Origin: Adiantum capillus-veneris
Lineage: Eukaryota; Streptophyta; Polypodiopsida; Polypodiales; Pteridaceae
DNA length: 64,000 nucleotides
Direction of reading: 5' to 3'
Assembly: GCA_014529385.2 (NCBI GenBank)
Contig: CM043967.1
Location: 135,940,182-136,004,181 of the forward strand
The notes under the pieces were generated by a model that saw only the letters and a program-made list of their open reading frames with translations, made no database searches and had not been told where the DNA came from. Positions 27,591 through 39,500 of the stretch are shown piece by piece. The position numbers and the translations under genes are program-made. Position 1 is the first letter of the stretch. Every line of letters begins with the position of its first letter.

Positions 27591-27906
27591 ATTGGACCCC
27601 TCCAAGCTTAGCCAATAGGATTTGAGTAGCATAAGTGATAGTCTTGTGACATGTGTCCCCCTTTTCCCTTTTGTGATAGCTTTAGGTAATTAATTAATGT
27701 AACTAAACTCTCATTGGACCCCTTTGTCTCCTGGCCAATAGGAATCAGGCAAGCCATTGGGTTGTTGAATGCTCATTGGACCCCTTGGCCAATAGTCTTC
27801 TAGAAAGCTTGATTCTTATTGGTTATTTTATTAAGTGTTTTTAAATTAATTAAACTAGATTTACTCTAGCCTAATTCTCATTGGTCCACCTCCATGGCCA
27901 TCCAAT
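27591..27906. promoter_or_regulatory. Cluster of ten CCAAT boxes in four repeated units
   Basis: ATTGG occurs at 27591, 27713, 27756, 27775, 27818 and 27880; CCAAT occurs at 27612, 27735, 27789 and 27902. Most lie in pairs of the form CATTGGACCCC...GGCCAATAGGA. CCAAT boxes bind the NF-Y complex in plants. Regulatory use here is inference. Confidence 0.5.
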
Positions 27907-27984
27907 AGGATTTGAGTGCACCTTGTGGGCATCTGGGCTAGGGAGATGACATGTGTCCCTCATTCCATTTGTGTAAAGGAAGCT

Positions 27985-28016
<32 letters not shown>

Positions 28017-28393
28017 TTTCTCTCTCATTCCCTACTTGCAAGGCTCTCCCCCTCCTATGTAAGACCTTTGAAGACTTTTTGGTACACACACAAAGCATCC
28101 AATTTCCCTAGTGTTTGAACTTTGGACACAACCTTTGAATTTTGAAACCTTAGCATTTTGGAAGTCTTAATAAGATGAACCCTAAGGTGTTTGGAGCCCA
28201 TTGTTGCACATTGGTCTTTTGCAGATGGCCTCCCCTTTGGATCCCTATTTTCCCTCCTTTGGATTCCTACTGTGGTCGATCTGCCTACTTAACCAATATT
28301 CTAGCTTTTTCTTCCCTGGCACTTCCCCATATTAAATGATCAGTTTAACATGAGAAAATCATTTAGGAGAATTAGATATTAGCTATTATGACA

Positions 28394-28747
28394 TTACCTC
28401 TCTCTTGAAATCATAGTCGTCCTCGACTATGGGGTAGAGAGGAGAAAGCCTATTCATTAGTCCTTTTTCTAGCAGGTAGAGGATCCCTATGTTACCCTAC
28501 GACATCGTTCCAGAATGGATGACTAATCCATTTTTCACTTGAGAGCCTAAGGCTGCCACAAGCATGTCTGCAGATTAGTCCTATCAATATTCCATAGTAG
28601 AGTGAACAGCTCTACTTGGTGTTTGGGAGACATCGTCTCCGCAAACTTGATCTAAGCATGCATACTACTTCACATTTGTGCACAATAAAGTAAAAGAGAG
28701 TCTTGTAAGACTAAAACTTTGTTCATTTTAAACATTTGTACATTTGC
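28394..28747 (-). other. 3' untranslated region of gypsy D
   Basis: It lies between the integrase stop and the purine tract before the LTR. No coding frame is seen. Confidence 0.5.
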
Positions 28748-29143
28748 TTACTCTAGGGAAGCATTGTAAGCATTGACGAGGTTTAGGTTATCGTTTAATT
28801 GTATGCCTTGCATCCATCTAGCATCTTCAAAAGGATAATTTTTAAATTTAATAAGATATCGTCTGATAGTCTTACCGCCTCTTAATACCTTGTCTTCATG
28901 TCGGAGAATGGACTCGGGCTGCATTACCTCTTCTTGGTCCTCGATCTCCGGTGGGTCTTCAATAGTTGGTTCTTGAGGTGGCTCTTCATTGTAAGGCTTT
29001 ATTAGGCTCACATGAAAATAATTTTGTATGAGCCAATGGTTGGGCAACTTGATTTGATAGGCCATCTCATTGATTGGTCTAAGAATCTGGAAGGGACCAT
29101 AGTACCTTTTTGCTAACTTAGCATAGTACTTTTGGTGTCCCAT
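28748..29143 (-). pseudogene. Gypsy D integrase C-terminus with chromodomain
   Basis: The frame of 131 codons holds KLAKRYYGPFQIL and YFHVSLIKPYN, the usual integrase end, then PESILRHEDKV and YLIKFKNYPFEDARW, a chromodomain with the W-x-x-x-x-D/E-type aromatic pattern. Chromodomains of chromoviruses steer insertion towards particular chromatin. This block itself has no stop. Confidence 0.88.
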
Positions 29144-29149
29144 AGGATT

Positions 29150-30050
29150 CTTGCCCGTCGTGTGCCTTAATCGAGCCTTGGGAAATTTAAGTAAGACCCA
29201 ATCATTTTCTTTAAAGTCTTGGGATCTTCTGTGCTTATCAACAGCAGCCCTTTGCCTTTGCTGTGAGATAGAGATAGCATCCTTAATCTTTTGGAAAGAT
29301 TCTTGTAGGTCTCGGATATACTCATCTGCATCAAAGATCTTCTCGTGTACCTCAAGTAGCAGGGGATTTTTTTATCTTCCCTCAATTACCTCAAAAGGTG
29401 ATTTTCCCGTGGAAGTATGTACAATGTTATTGTAGGCATACTCCACTAAGGGTAAATACTTCTCCCATTGGGAACTTTGATCTACTTCCGTTAGATAGGC
29501 TTTTAGTAGATCAAGAATTGTTAGGTTAGCTATTTCACTTTGGCCATCCGTTTGTGGGTGATAGGCCAAAGAGAAGTTTAGCCTTGTCCCTAAATTTTCA
29601 AAGAGACCCTTCCAAAGATTTATTGGTCATTCTAGGATCTCTATCTAACACTATGGACATTGGCAAGCCATGGTACTTGAAGATTTGTGAAATGAAGAGG
29701 GTTTCCATTTGATGGGCTTTGATAGTCTTTTTCACAGGTATAAAATGAGCTTGTTTACTGAACCTATCTACTATCGTCCATATTCCCGTATTCCCATGGA
29801 TAGACTTAGGAAATAAAAAGATAAAATCCATGGTTATGGTCTCCCATGGTGAATTAGGGATTGGAAAAGGTTGAAGCCATCCAGGTTGCTTCCCTCTATC
29901 AAACTTTGTCCTTTGGCATACCACACATTTAGAAACATACTCTTGTATGTTTGATTTCATGGTAGGACAATATAAATATGTTTCAATCCCTTTTAGGGTA
30001 GACTGAATGCCTCTATGCCCCGCATAAGGAGGAGCATGAGATTCATACAT
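29150..30050 (-). pseudogene. Gypsy D integrase zinc site and core
   Basis: It starts with HAPPYAGHRGIQSTLKGI and CVVCQRTK (the HHCC zinc site, about 29900-30050). The core follows with TMDFIFLFPKS and IVDRFSKQAHFIP, VLDRDPRMTN, then after a frameshift MAYHPQTDGQSEIANLT (about 29569) with the catalytic Glu. The linker down to 29150 is out of frame. The active-site Asp, Asp and Glu are all present. Confidence 0.85.
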
Positions 30051-30109
30051 TACTTTCTCACGTAGTGAGCTAGTAATGCATAGTCTATTGCCATAGAGAA
30101 GATAACCAT

Positions 30110-30900
30110 CTTGTAAGCTAAATGGTTCCTCTTTCTTCCCTAGTGCAAGGGCTCAAATCACATCTCAAAAATTGGGATCAATAGCATACTCATCTATCAT
30201 AGAAGATACATCATTGTGAGCTGCTATGGAAACCGCATTCACTCTCGGCCGCCTTGAGAGTGCATTGGCTACTTGATTATGCTTGCGAGCAACGTGAGCA
30301 ATATAAAAATGAAATTGCAAAAGGAAATTTTCCCACTGCATTTGTTTGTTGGAGGTACTTAAGGGTTCGGTGATCCGTCCGTAGAATGAAAGGAGTCCCC
30401 AATAAATAAGTGCTTCCATGAGTCTAAGGCATGTAGAAGTACGAGGAGTTCCTTTTCATATATGCCTAGAGCTTGCTCAATAGGGTTGAGCCTTTGAATT
30501 TCATAGGCTATGGCGTACCCTTCTTAGAGTAAAACAACTCCAAGGCAATCCCCACAAGTGTCACATTAGATCCAATAGTGTAAGCACAAGTTGAGAGATA
30601 AGCTTTTCTTTAAGCTTTTTGATAGAATTTTCTCCTTGGCAGACCATGTATACCTAACGTTTTCTTTGTTAGGTCATGTAATGGTCCTGCTATTAGTGAG
30701 AACTTCTCTATGAAGCGTCTATAGTATGCACATATACCTATAAAGATTCTTAGTTCATGAAAATTCTTTGGTTTAGGCCATCCTTTTATTACCTCTAACT
30801 TTGATGGATCCATTTGGATGCCATCTTGAGAGATAATGTGACCTAAATACTGAATCTCTTGCAAGAAAAACTCACTTTTATTTTGATTAACATAAAGTTT
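30110..30900 (-). pseudogene. Gypsy D RNase H and connection
   Basis: EIQYLGHIISQDGIQMDPSK and GICAYYRRFIEKFSLIAGPL (30610-30864) are the connection after the polymerase. RITEPLSTSNKQMQWENFLL and ARKHNQVANALSRRP (30165-30419) are the RNase H end. The middle is broken by stops. Confidence 0.85.
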
Positions 30901-31560
30901 ATTCTCTCTTAAGACTTGAAATATTACATGGAGGTGTTGCTTGTGTACATCTAGTGAATTAGAGTAGATGATGATATCATCAAAGAATGCTCCAGTAAAG
31001 GTTCAGTGAGGTATGAATAGCTTCTCCATCAAGCGGTTGAATGTGGTTGGTGCATTGTTCAAGCCAAAAGGCATGAAAATATGTTTGTAAAGACCAAACG
31101 TAGTGCAAAATGCGGTATTTACAATGTCTTGATCAACTATCTTTATTTGATGGTAGCCACTTTTTAGGTCAAATCCTACTGAAGTAGGTGGACCCTTAAT
31201 GTAGCTTATCAAATAGGTCTTCTACCCTGGAACGGGAAATCTATTCTTGATAGTGATCCTATTTAGTGCTCTATAGTTGACACACATATGATGTGCCGTC
31301 TTTCTTTTGCGCTAATAGCACGGGTGAGAAAAATGGAGATGAGCTAGGCCTAACCATGCCCTTCTCAACTAACTCATGCACGTGCCGCATAATCTCCTCT
31401 TGTTGAGCTTGAGAAACTCTATAAGGAGGTTTATTAGGCGGTGAACTTCTTGGAAGGAGTTCAATTGCATGGTCATCATTGCCTCGTAGGAGGTAGTTCA
31501 CAAGGGATGTCGTCAATAAAGACATCTTGAAACCCCTTGAGAAAACTGGATAACTCTAGG
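30900..31560 (-). pseudogene. Gypsy D reverse transcriptase
   Basis: The order is PPYRVSQAQQEEIMRHVHEL and FFSPVLLAQKKDG (31271-31525), then a gap with stops where LCVDYR would be. Next come SVGFDLKSGYHQIKI and IFMPFGLNNAPTTFNRLM (31003-31212) and a catalytic box read as FFDDIIIYS at about 30965-30990. Gag and protease are missing, as the element ends near 31560. Confidence 0.85.
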
Positions 31561-32250
31561 GGTTACTTTATTACATTAAGCATGTAAGTAAAGGGTTTAT
31601 TCAGATACCATTTGAGCAATGTTATATGAATTTTCTTAAAGGTGCACCCTCTGAGGCCTACATCCTTAAAACCAGGATGTACATCAATGCCTTGCACAAT
31701 ATTCCAAACACCCTTTGACATAAGGACATGTTGCATCATATACACCCATATAGGGTGATTGTCCCCATCCAACAAACATCTTGAACACATAAAGAGGAGA
31801 AATAAAGCGGGTACAACACATTCTATATAGCAAAAATCATAGAAGACTCCAAGGAACATTTTATGCAAAAAATTGGCACTGATAGAAAATCTACACAAAT
31901 CAATGAAATTGTATGTGAGCAGTGATTGCAGTGGAAATGGAGGCCAAAATGAGCCCGAATAAAGAATCTAAGTAGCCCAAGGTCTACAAGCTTGGCAAAA
32001 GTATTTGTTGAACTACTGTCGCTCACCAAAGCTCACAAAAATTGGAGAAATTGAGTAGGCGTATGTTGGAGTTGCTGACGATTAAGCCCGAGAGGATGCA
32101 ACTTGCTTTGATACCAATTGTTGGAATTAGAGATGCAGGAAAACACACACAGCTTGAAGAAGACAAAGGAATCTTAGGGCACACAACAAAGAGTGTAATA
32201 CTTAGTGTGCAATGGAAAGATAAGTTAGCCCTAGAATGATGGGAGTATAA
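31561..32250 (-). pseudogene. Copia copy B, 5' end: gag start, leader and 5' LTR
   Basis: DGDNHPIWVYMMQHVLMSKG and VWNIVQGIDVHPG (about 31640-31790) are the gag start. The leader matches the A leader. The primer site reads TTGGTATCAAAGC (about 32106-32118), and an LTR starts at 32119 (TGTTGGAATTAGAG) and stops at about 32249, so it lacks its outer half. Gag to RNase H of copy B is missing between this piece and 26711, so the gypsy D insertion was accompanied or followed by a deletion. Confidence 0.75.
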
Positions 32251-33148
32251 TTGGCCTCTTTTGCCTTCAATTTAGGACATTGCTTTATCAAGTGATCATT
32301 AGCCTTGCAATAATGGTAACACATCTTCTTTTTTCCATTTTCACCAAAATTTCTAGATGATATGCTTCCAACAAAAGTATTAGGAATAGGTGATTTGTCA
32401 TTAACTAAAGAACCATGATAAGTTGATACATTTGTCACCTTTTCTTTGAGCAACAACAAAAGCATGTTCAATTGTATGTTGTTTAGCCGTGTTCTTTCTT
32501 GAAAGTGGATCTTGCAACAAAAATGTGCATAATGCATCAAGCTTGATAGCTTGAGGGGTTCCTTGGGTCATAATTCTCCAAGTAGCAAAAGTGTGTGGTA
32601 AGAATCTGGCAATGCATTTAGACTAGTCTACACAAGCGAACTATCATAAATGTGTTCGCCTGCAAAAAAGAGTTTCTCATAAATATCCTTGATACTAGCA
32701 AGGAAAGTGTCCATGTCATCTTCCTCTTGCATAATCTTTAGCAATGGGGGCCAAAATGAGCCCGAATCAAAATTCTGAGAAAAATAAGCTCTACGAGTTT
32801 ACCCAAAGTATTAATTGACTTGCTCATGCTCACCAAAGCTCACCCAAATTGGAGAAAATGAGCAAGTAGTTGCTGACAATGCTGGCATCTATGCCTAAGA
32901 GGATGCAACCTGCTTTGATACCAATTGTTGGGATTAGGATTACAGGAATGCACACACAACTTGGAGAAGATGATGAATCTCAAGGCACACAATAGAGAGC
33001 ATAGTGCTTAGTGCACAATAGAAAGATAAGATAGCCCTAGAATGATGGACGTATATATAATGCACGGGGAAAAAAACTCCTAGAGAGGGAAAAAATGCCC
33101 AAACGAACATAAGTAAGTTCACACACATCACTACCACATATATTATAA
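32251..33148 (-). pseudogene. Copia copy C, right part: gag, leader and 5' LTR
   Basis: The text resumes the gag linker that breaks off at 21022: left ends CTTCTTGG, right begins TTGGCCTC. It contains the nucleocapsid knuckle region (about 32300) and gag (to about 32740), then jumps by deletion to the leader. The primer site lies at about 32912-32924 (with TTTGATACCAATT on the plus strand). The 5' LTR spans 32925-33148 and has canonical ends. Confidence 0.8.
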
Positions 33149-33164
33149 CATGATGAAAACCTTA

Positions 33165-33715
33165 TTAATCAGATAAAGTAAAGCCCAGTGTTCAACATCG
33201 AAGTGGACCAAATCTTTTAGCAAATAATGCTACACAATGCCTCCCTTTTGGTAGTTGAACAACTTTGCTCAATGTTACTGAACTTTCTACTGACCAAATA
33301 TACTAGAAAATCAGTTCGCCCATCTGGTTGAGCCAAAATTGCACCGATTGCCATGCCCGAGGCATCACCATGTACATGCAAAATAACATCCTAGTTTGGA
33401 TAACAAAGTATTAGCTTGGTGCTAATAGCGTTTTTCAGATTCTAAAAGATCATTTCACATGCAAGGGACCATATGGACTTGAATCCTTTCTACGTGAGTT
33501 AATATAATGGAAGAGATTTTGGTGTGTCTTTACCTGGTTATATCCACTATAGACACATAGAAAGTTGTGCATCTCATGTTTAGGTATCTCATTGAGTATC
33601 ATATTTGTGAATAGTAGTGGAAATGGGTCCTTGATGGTTTGAGCGTTCAGCTTTTTGTAATCAATGCATACTCTCACTTTGCCAAATTTTGTTTGGGGGC
33701 ACCACTATGGGAAAT
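33165..33715 (-). pseudogene. Ty3/gypsy scrap L: reverse transcriptase start and RNase H
   Basis: MRVCIDYKKLNAQTIKDPFP and CVYSGYNQVKT (33450-33677) resemble element K. HVHGDASGMAIGAILAQPDG and KFSNIEQSCSTTKREAL (about 33230-33400) are RNase H. The polymerase catalytic part between them is deleted. It is directly adjacent to the 5' LTR of copy C. Confidence 0.75.
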
Positions 33716-35960
33716 AGCTCTTCAATAATATTAGATCCATAAAACCTGCTTTCCTTTTGTATAGTCCATAATAAATCACTTATGTTTTTGCCACCTCCCA
33801 AGTGCAATAAATTAATATTTATCAATTTCTATTACATACCTCAAGCCTCTCTGTTAGGAAAGAAAACGTCCTCAGTTGCTATGTTATTTATATGTGAATC
33901 ATGCTTTTTTTAAAAATCAAAGTTATGTGCCAAAAATATCATGTATCAAAATAAAACCTTAGAAAGTCAAATAAATGCATCTTCTTATGCATGTTTTCAT
34001 CCACATATTGTATATTCTAGTGTCTCATACCACAAGAATAGACAATATATGTCATTTATTGATTAGAGTATCGGGATATTCTTGGTCACAATCATTGTTT
34101 AATAATCAAATCCCATTAATTATAGATCTAATTCAATGAAAAATGTTTACAATATATGATCATAAAACCAATCCAAGTCCTAATTTTTTCCATTATATAC
34201 CTAGGTAACAAAATCACACTAGGGGAAGTAATGGCCAACCATTGCAACATGATTTTGTAATCGCTACTACTTAAATTTTCAAATCAAAACCAATGAGATG
34301 TGCTACCTTAAGTTAACAGAATATACACTTGTGTTGCTTGTAAACCGATGTATATACACTTATATTGTTTAAACTTGGTCAATCTTTTATGCGTGTTTGC
34401 GTTAAATAAATCGGCAAATCTACACTTGTGCTGCCTAAATCAATGGATCTATACCAGGATGAGCATTTTCACTCTGCATAAATTGATGGATCTATATGCA
34501 TGCAGCGAATGGACTATATGCAAGGCATAAAGAACAAAACATTTACTACCTGTTTGACACCAAATTGAAGTAGGTTGGAATATTGAAGTATATACAAAAT
34601 GGTTTTGATTATCTTTAGCAAACTTAGCTCATGCAATTATTCAATTATTCTGAACAACCTTTGCTCATGCGGTTAGTTTTAGAGCTTTATGACAAAGCAC
34701 TTCTAGAGTAATTCTAGTCAATGTAAGTACAAACCATAAATTAAGAGATAGTTTGTTTTCATGGCACATAAGACAATGTAAGGAAGGAAAAGAGCTATTC
34801 TCTCTAAAATTGTCCAATGAAATTCTTCGTGGTTGCAAACTGATTGAGTTTTTCCCTTAGGTACATATGCAAAAAAAGAAGCTTACAAGAAATTAAAGAA
34901 CGTGATATTATCCAGTAGTATATTAAATCACTAGATTGCAATAGAAGCTAATGTTGTGAGAGATGGTTCATGATGAATAATTTTAAGACAAAGAAGGAAT
35001 TAATGATGGAAGACAATTCAAATGTGGTACTTAGATACATATGATTAAAATTCACCAAGAAATTACATACCTTGAGGGTCTTTGATGATATAGCTAGTAG
35101 CCAAATTAATAAGAAAACCATATGACTTAAATATGAGTATCGCTGCTAATTTTTGTGAATGGAATGGGTAGACTCTTTGAGGATTTGGCCCTGTCTTGGA
35201 CTTAGAGAGCCAATGTGCACAAAAACTAAGGAATAGAAATCACATGTTTGTTTAAATATTTGATTGGGTAACAAGGAAAGCACTTATCCTAGAATCTTAT
35301 AGAATGTTTACAGTATTTTATCACTTCAATGTTCAAAGTGAGTTTGTATAAGGAAAACCAATAGAAGGAGGGACTTACAATGGTATTGTTGAAATTTATC
35401 ACAAATGATCCCACTTGTTTGAACTTAGTGATCAAACCCAGAATGAGAATTCTAGATATACATACTTAGAATCATCACTAGATCAGTAACTTTAGAGATT
35501 CTTGGAGTTATAGCCAATGAAAATATATGATTAGTAAGCAGGCCATATGGGAGCCTTCTGAGATATGATAATATTCTTAAAGAAAAGGCAAAGCATCATC
35601 TTATAATTCAAGTATGAAGAGGGCCATTGGTATTGGGTTAGTAGCAAAAGTGAAAGAAAGAAAACTTTGACGAGAAATAGAACAATCACTGCATGAATGT
35701 ATAGCAAAAAATCATACCTCGAGCCTTGGTATGGTTCTTAGTGTTTAGATCTCTTGGAATACGGATTGTTTGAGTAGGATAAAACAAGTTTTTGCAATGA
35801 AACCAAGTTACATTTATTCATGTATCTAGATTTTCCTACAAACTTATATCTCAAAGAAAAAGAACCAAAGACAATTTATTGTTAGATTCAACCAAGGAGT
35901 TAAATACACATGTAATATACTAGCACTTTGGAAGTCCTTAAGAAAAAATTGCTGAGAAGT
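33716..35960. other. AT-rich DNA without recognisable content
   Basis: No coding frame, LTR or repeat match was found in this 2.2-kb stretch. It may be old intergenic DNA. The word TACACTTGTG or a close form recurs a few times at 34325-34440. Confidence 0.4.
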
Positions 35961-36580
35961 CTTACTTACGCGACAACACCAAGCGAGATGATGTATGTTT
36001 GTTGAGGGTTTGCTGGCTGTGAGTCACGCAGCAAACAACCGCCGCAGCGGTTACAGCATATAGTGGGAAATTTGTGGATGTATGACTTTGTGGGAAGTCT
36101 ATGTACTGTCAGATTTACTGCAGCCTTTGTTGAGGGTTGAGTGAGGTTTGTTGAGCTGGGGGATTCTTGAATGTTGAGATCATTTCGGTGATACAGGTCT
36201 TGGAGCGATCCCTCAAGCACCCTTAGATAGGCAGCTAGGATGTATTGACTGTGAGTTAGACAGTTGGGATTGCATCTTTGCTTTACTGCCGTTGAGGAAT
36301 TGTCACAGTCTATGCTTACAGGAGAGTGAGAGACAGTACAGGTGCAGGACAGGTTTACCCGCAGCTTACAGTGTTAGAGAGACAATGTTTTTTGAGCTGT
36401 TTTTTGGTCTGTTTTTTAAGTACACCAGAGCCATTTTACAAAGGAGACTCTGCCGAAATTTATGCAGAATCTGAAGCTTTCTTGGTTCATTTGACAGGTT
36501 GATATTGGTTCAGAGGTCAGTTTACAGGGGAAACTCTGTCGAATTTTTCCCAGGAAAGTAAACCACTGTGAAGCGTAGCT
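35961..36580 (+). other. Leader of copia F, 5' LTR not found
   Basis: This GT-rich stretch before the F start codon contains CTCTGCCGAAATTTATGCAG (about 36449) and CTCTGTCGAATTTTTCCCAG (about 36533), motifs also present in the leader of element G. No TGTTGGGG LTR start or TTGGTATCAGAGC primer site is present, so the element is cut off at its 5' end at an unknown point. Confidence 0.6.
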
Positions 36581-39500
36581 ATGGCTGGATCACAGGACAC
36601 TGCTCTTTACAATATCAAGAAGATGGATGGAACCAATTTCCCATTGCGGAAGAAGCATATTTGGCACGTGTTGGTACAAAAGAAGCAGATAAAACCTATA
36701 AAGCTCAAGGGGATAAAACCAGAAGATATGGACGAAGATGAATGGAGCGAAATGGATGAATTGGCACTTTCTACCATTATGCTGACTTTGGCAGAAAGCG
36801 TTTACTTCAATGTAGCAGACGAGATGTCGGCTTATCAAGTATGGTTAAAGCTGAGTGATCTTTATGAGAAGCAGAGTGCAGCTTCACAGATATACTGGCT
36901 TAAGAAGCTTGTTGACTTGAAGATGAAAGAAGGGACACCTATGTCCAATCATCTGAATGAATTCAACACAATCTACAGTCAGTTGTCAGCTCAAGGTGTC
37001 AAGTTTGATGAACCTGTTAGAGCTATGTTCCTGTTGATCACATTGCCGGAAATTTGGGACACTTTTCGCACAACTTTGAGTAATTCTGCACCTCCAGATG
37101 GTTTGAACATAGCAGGTGTAGAAGGAAGTCTGCTTACTGAAGAAACCAATAGAAAGACAATGGACAAAGGCAAAGGAACAGCCTTAGTTGTCACGGGAAG
37201 GACCAAAGAAAAGTACAAAGGTGGAAAGAGGAATCGGTCTCGTAGCAAGTCCCGCAGTGCTAAAGGCAAGAGTGACATAGAATGCTACCATTGTGGCAAG
37301 AAGGGTCACATGAAAAGAGACTGCAGAGAATGGAAAGCAGAAAAAGGAAAAGAGAAAGCTGAAGACCATGGTGAGAAGAACAAGTCCTCAGTGAAGATTC
37401 AAGAAATAAATGTGACAAACACTGTTGCAGAGGATGACAGTCTAGTGTCAGGAGACATCTACTTGTTGAAGAATACAATGGACTCAGCTCTTCTTACAGC
37501 ATTTGATGGAAATGCACTGAGTGACTGGATTATAGACTCAGGGGCATCACTTCATGTGTCTCCAAACAAGGAGTGGTTTACCTCTTATGTGACCACTAAA
37601 GATCATGTTCGGCTAGGCAATGGGCAGACATGTGAGATCTTAGGTGTTGGAGATGTTCAATTGAAGTTTCAGAATGGCTCTTCTTTCACGCTGAAGAATG
37701 TGAGACATGTTCCCGCAATTACAAAGAGCTTGATTAGCACAGGTTTACTTGATGATGTTGGCTACGTCACCACTTTTGGACAGAACATGTGGAAGATATC
37801 CAAGGGTTCTATGACAGTAGCACATGGAGTAAATTCTGGAGGACTTTACATGATTTATGTATCAAATGTCTCTAAAAATGTAATCAATGTAACCGAGCAG
37901 CCGAACGTTTCTTTGTGGCATAGCCGGTTAGGACATATGTCCAAGAAGGGAATGGAAATCTTGTCTCGTTCTGGCTATTTTCCTGGCTTTTCATTTAATG
38001 ATTTTGAATTCTGTGAACATTGTCTGTATGGTAAGCAAACACAGAAGCCACATAAGCATAGAAGCAGTAGAAGAGATACACAGTTGGCACTTGTTCATAG
38101 TGATTTGTGTGGACCTATGCCTAACCTATCTCTAGGGGGAGCTTCTTACTTTATGACATTTATAGATGATTACTCGAGGAAAGTATGGGTTTACTTTCTC
38201 AAGCATAAGGATGAAGCGTTTAGTGTTTTCAAAACGTTTGTGACACTTGTGGAGAATCAGAGTGGCAAGAAGCTTAAATGCTTACGCACTGACAATGGTG
38301 GAGAGTATGTTTCAAAGGCCTTTCAGGACTTTTGTGAGTCAAAAGGTATAAAACGTGAACTTACTGCTCCTTACAATCCTCCTCAAAATGGTGTTGCTGA
38401 GAGGATGAATAGGGCCATACAAGAGAAGGTCAGAAGTATGTTGTCTAATGCACAATTGCCAAATGGGTTTTGGGCTGAAGCTGTATCAACAACTATTCAT
38501 CTTGTAAATAGATCTCCTAGCAAGGTTTTGAAGAAGGATTCAGTGCCAGAGATGGTATGGTCAGGCAAAATGCCCTCATACAAGCATCTCAGAGTCTTTG
38601 GCTGTGAGGCATATACTCACATTCCAAAGGAATTTAGGAACAAACTTGAGCCAAAGAGTAGAAAGTGCATCTTTCTAGGCTATGGTAATTCTGGTGAGAT
38701 GGGGTACAGACTTTGGGATCCCGAATCCAGAAAGGTTGTCCGCAGCAATGATGTTCACTTTAATGAATCCAAATATCATTCTAAACCAGAGAGGGTTGAG
38801 GAGATTAGAAGAGTTATCTTCCAAGAAGATGGACCTACACGTGCAAGACAAAATGTCAGGGCTCAAGAGGAGCAAGGACAGGATAGAGTGGAACCACAGG
38901 TTGTGGCTGAGCCTGAGCCACCTATTGTGCGTAGATCTGGACGTGTCACGCGACCTCCTGATAGGTTTGTTCCATCTATGAACTATGTCATGTTGACTGA
39001 TTGCAATGAGCCTTCATGTTACAAGGAAGCAGTGCAAATGAAGGACTCTGGGAATTGGCAATTGGCCATGCAGTCAGAGATGACAGCTCTGCATAAAAAC
39101 AAGACATGGAAGCTAGTTAAATTACCACATGGCAAAAAGGCTCTACCTTGTAAATGGGTTTACAGGTATAAGATCACCGCTCATGATAGTCAGCCAAAGT
39201 ACAAAGCAAGGCTTGTTGCCAAGGGCTTTAAGCAAGAACAAGGCATTGACTTTGATGAAGTCTTCTCTCCGGTGGTCAAGATGACTACATTGAGATGCTT
39301 TCTTGCATTGGTTGCCATATTAGATTTGGTGTTGCACCAAATGGATGTCAAGACCGCGTTCTTGCATGGTGATTTAGATGTGGAAATTTACATGCAGCAG
39401 CCAGAAGGGTTTGTTGAGAAAGGCAAGGAAGATTGGGTATGCTAGTTGTTAAAGAGTCTTTATGGCTTAAAACAATCACCGAGGGCATGGTACCATAAAT

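Larger units (their letters stand above)
26714..28393 (-). mobile_element. Probable 3' LTR of gypsy D
   Basis: On the minus strand the purine tract AAGAGAGAGGTAA (about 28394-28406) is followed by TGTCATAATAGC, a usual gypsy LTR opening. A matching ...GTTACAACA end lies at 26714, exactly where copia B breaks off. The 1.68-kb block holds a (GA)n tract at 27385-27469, a (GT)n tract near 27990-28017 and a dense set of CCAAT boxes at 27591-27906. The 5' LTR is absent, so this call rests on boundaries only. Confidence 0.55.
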
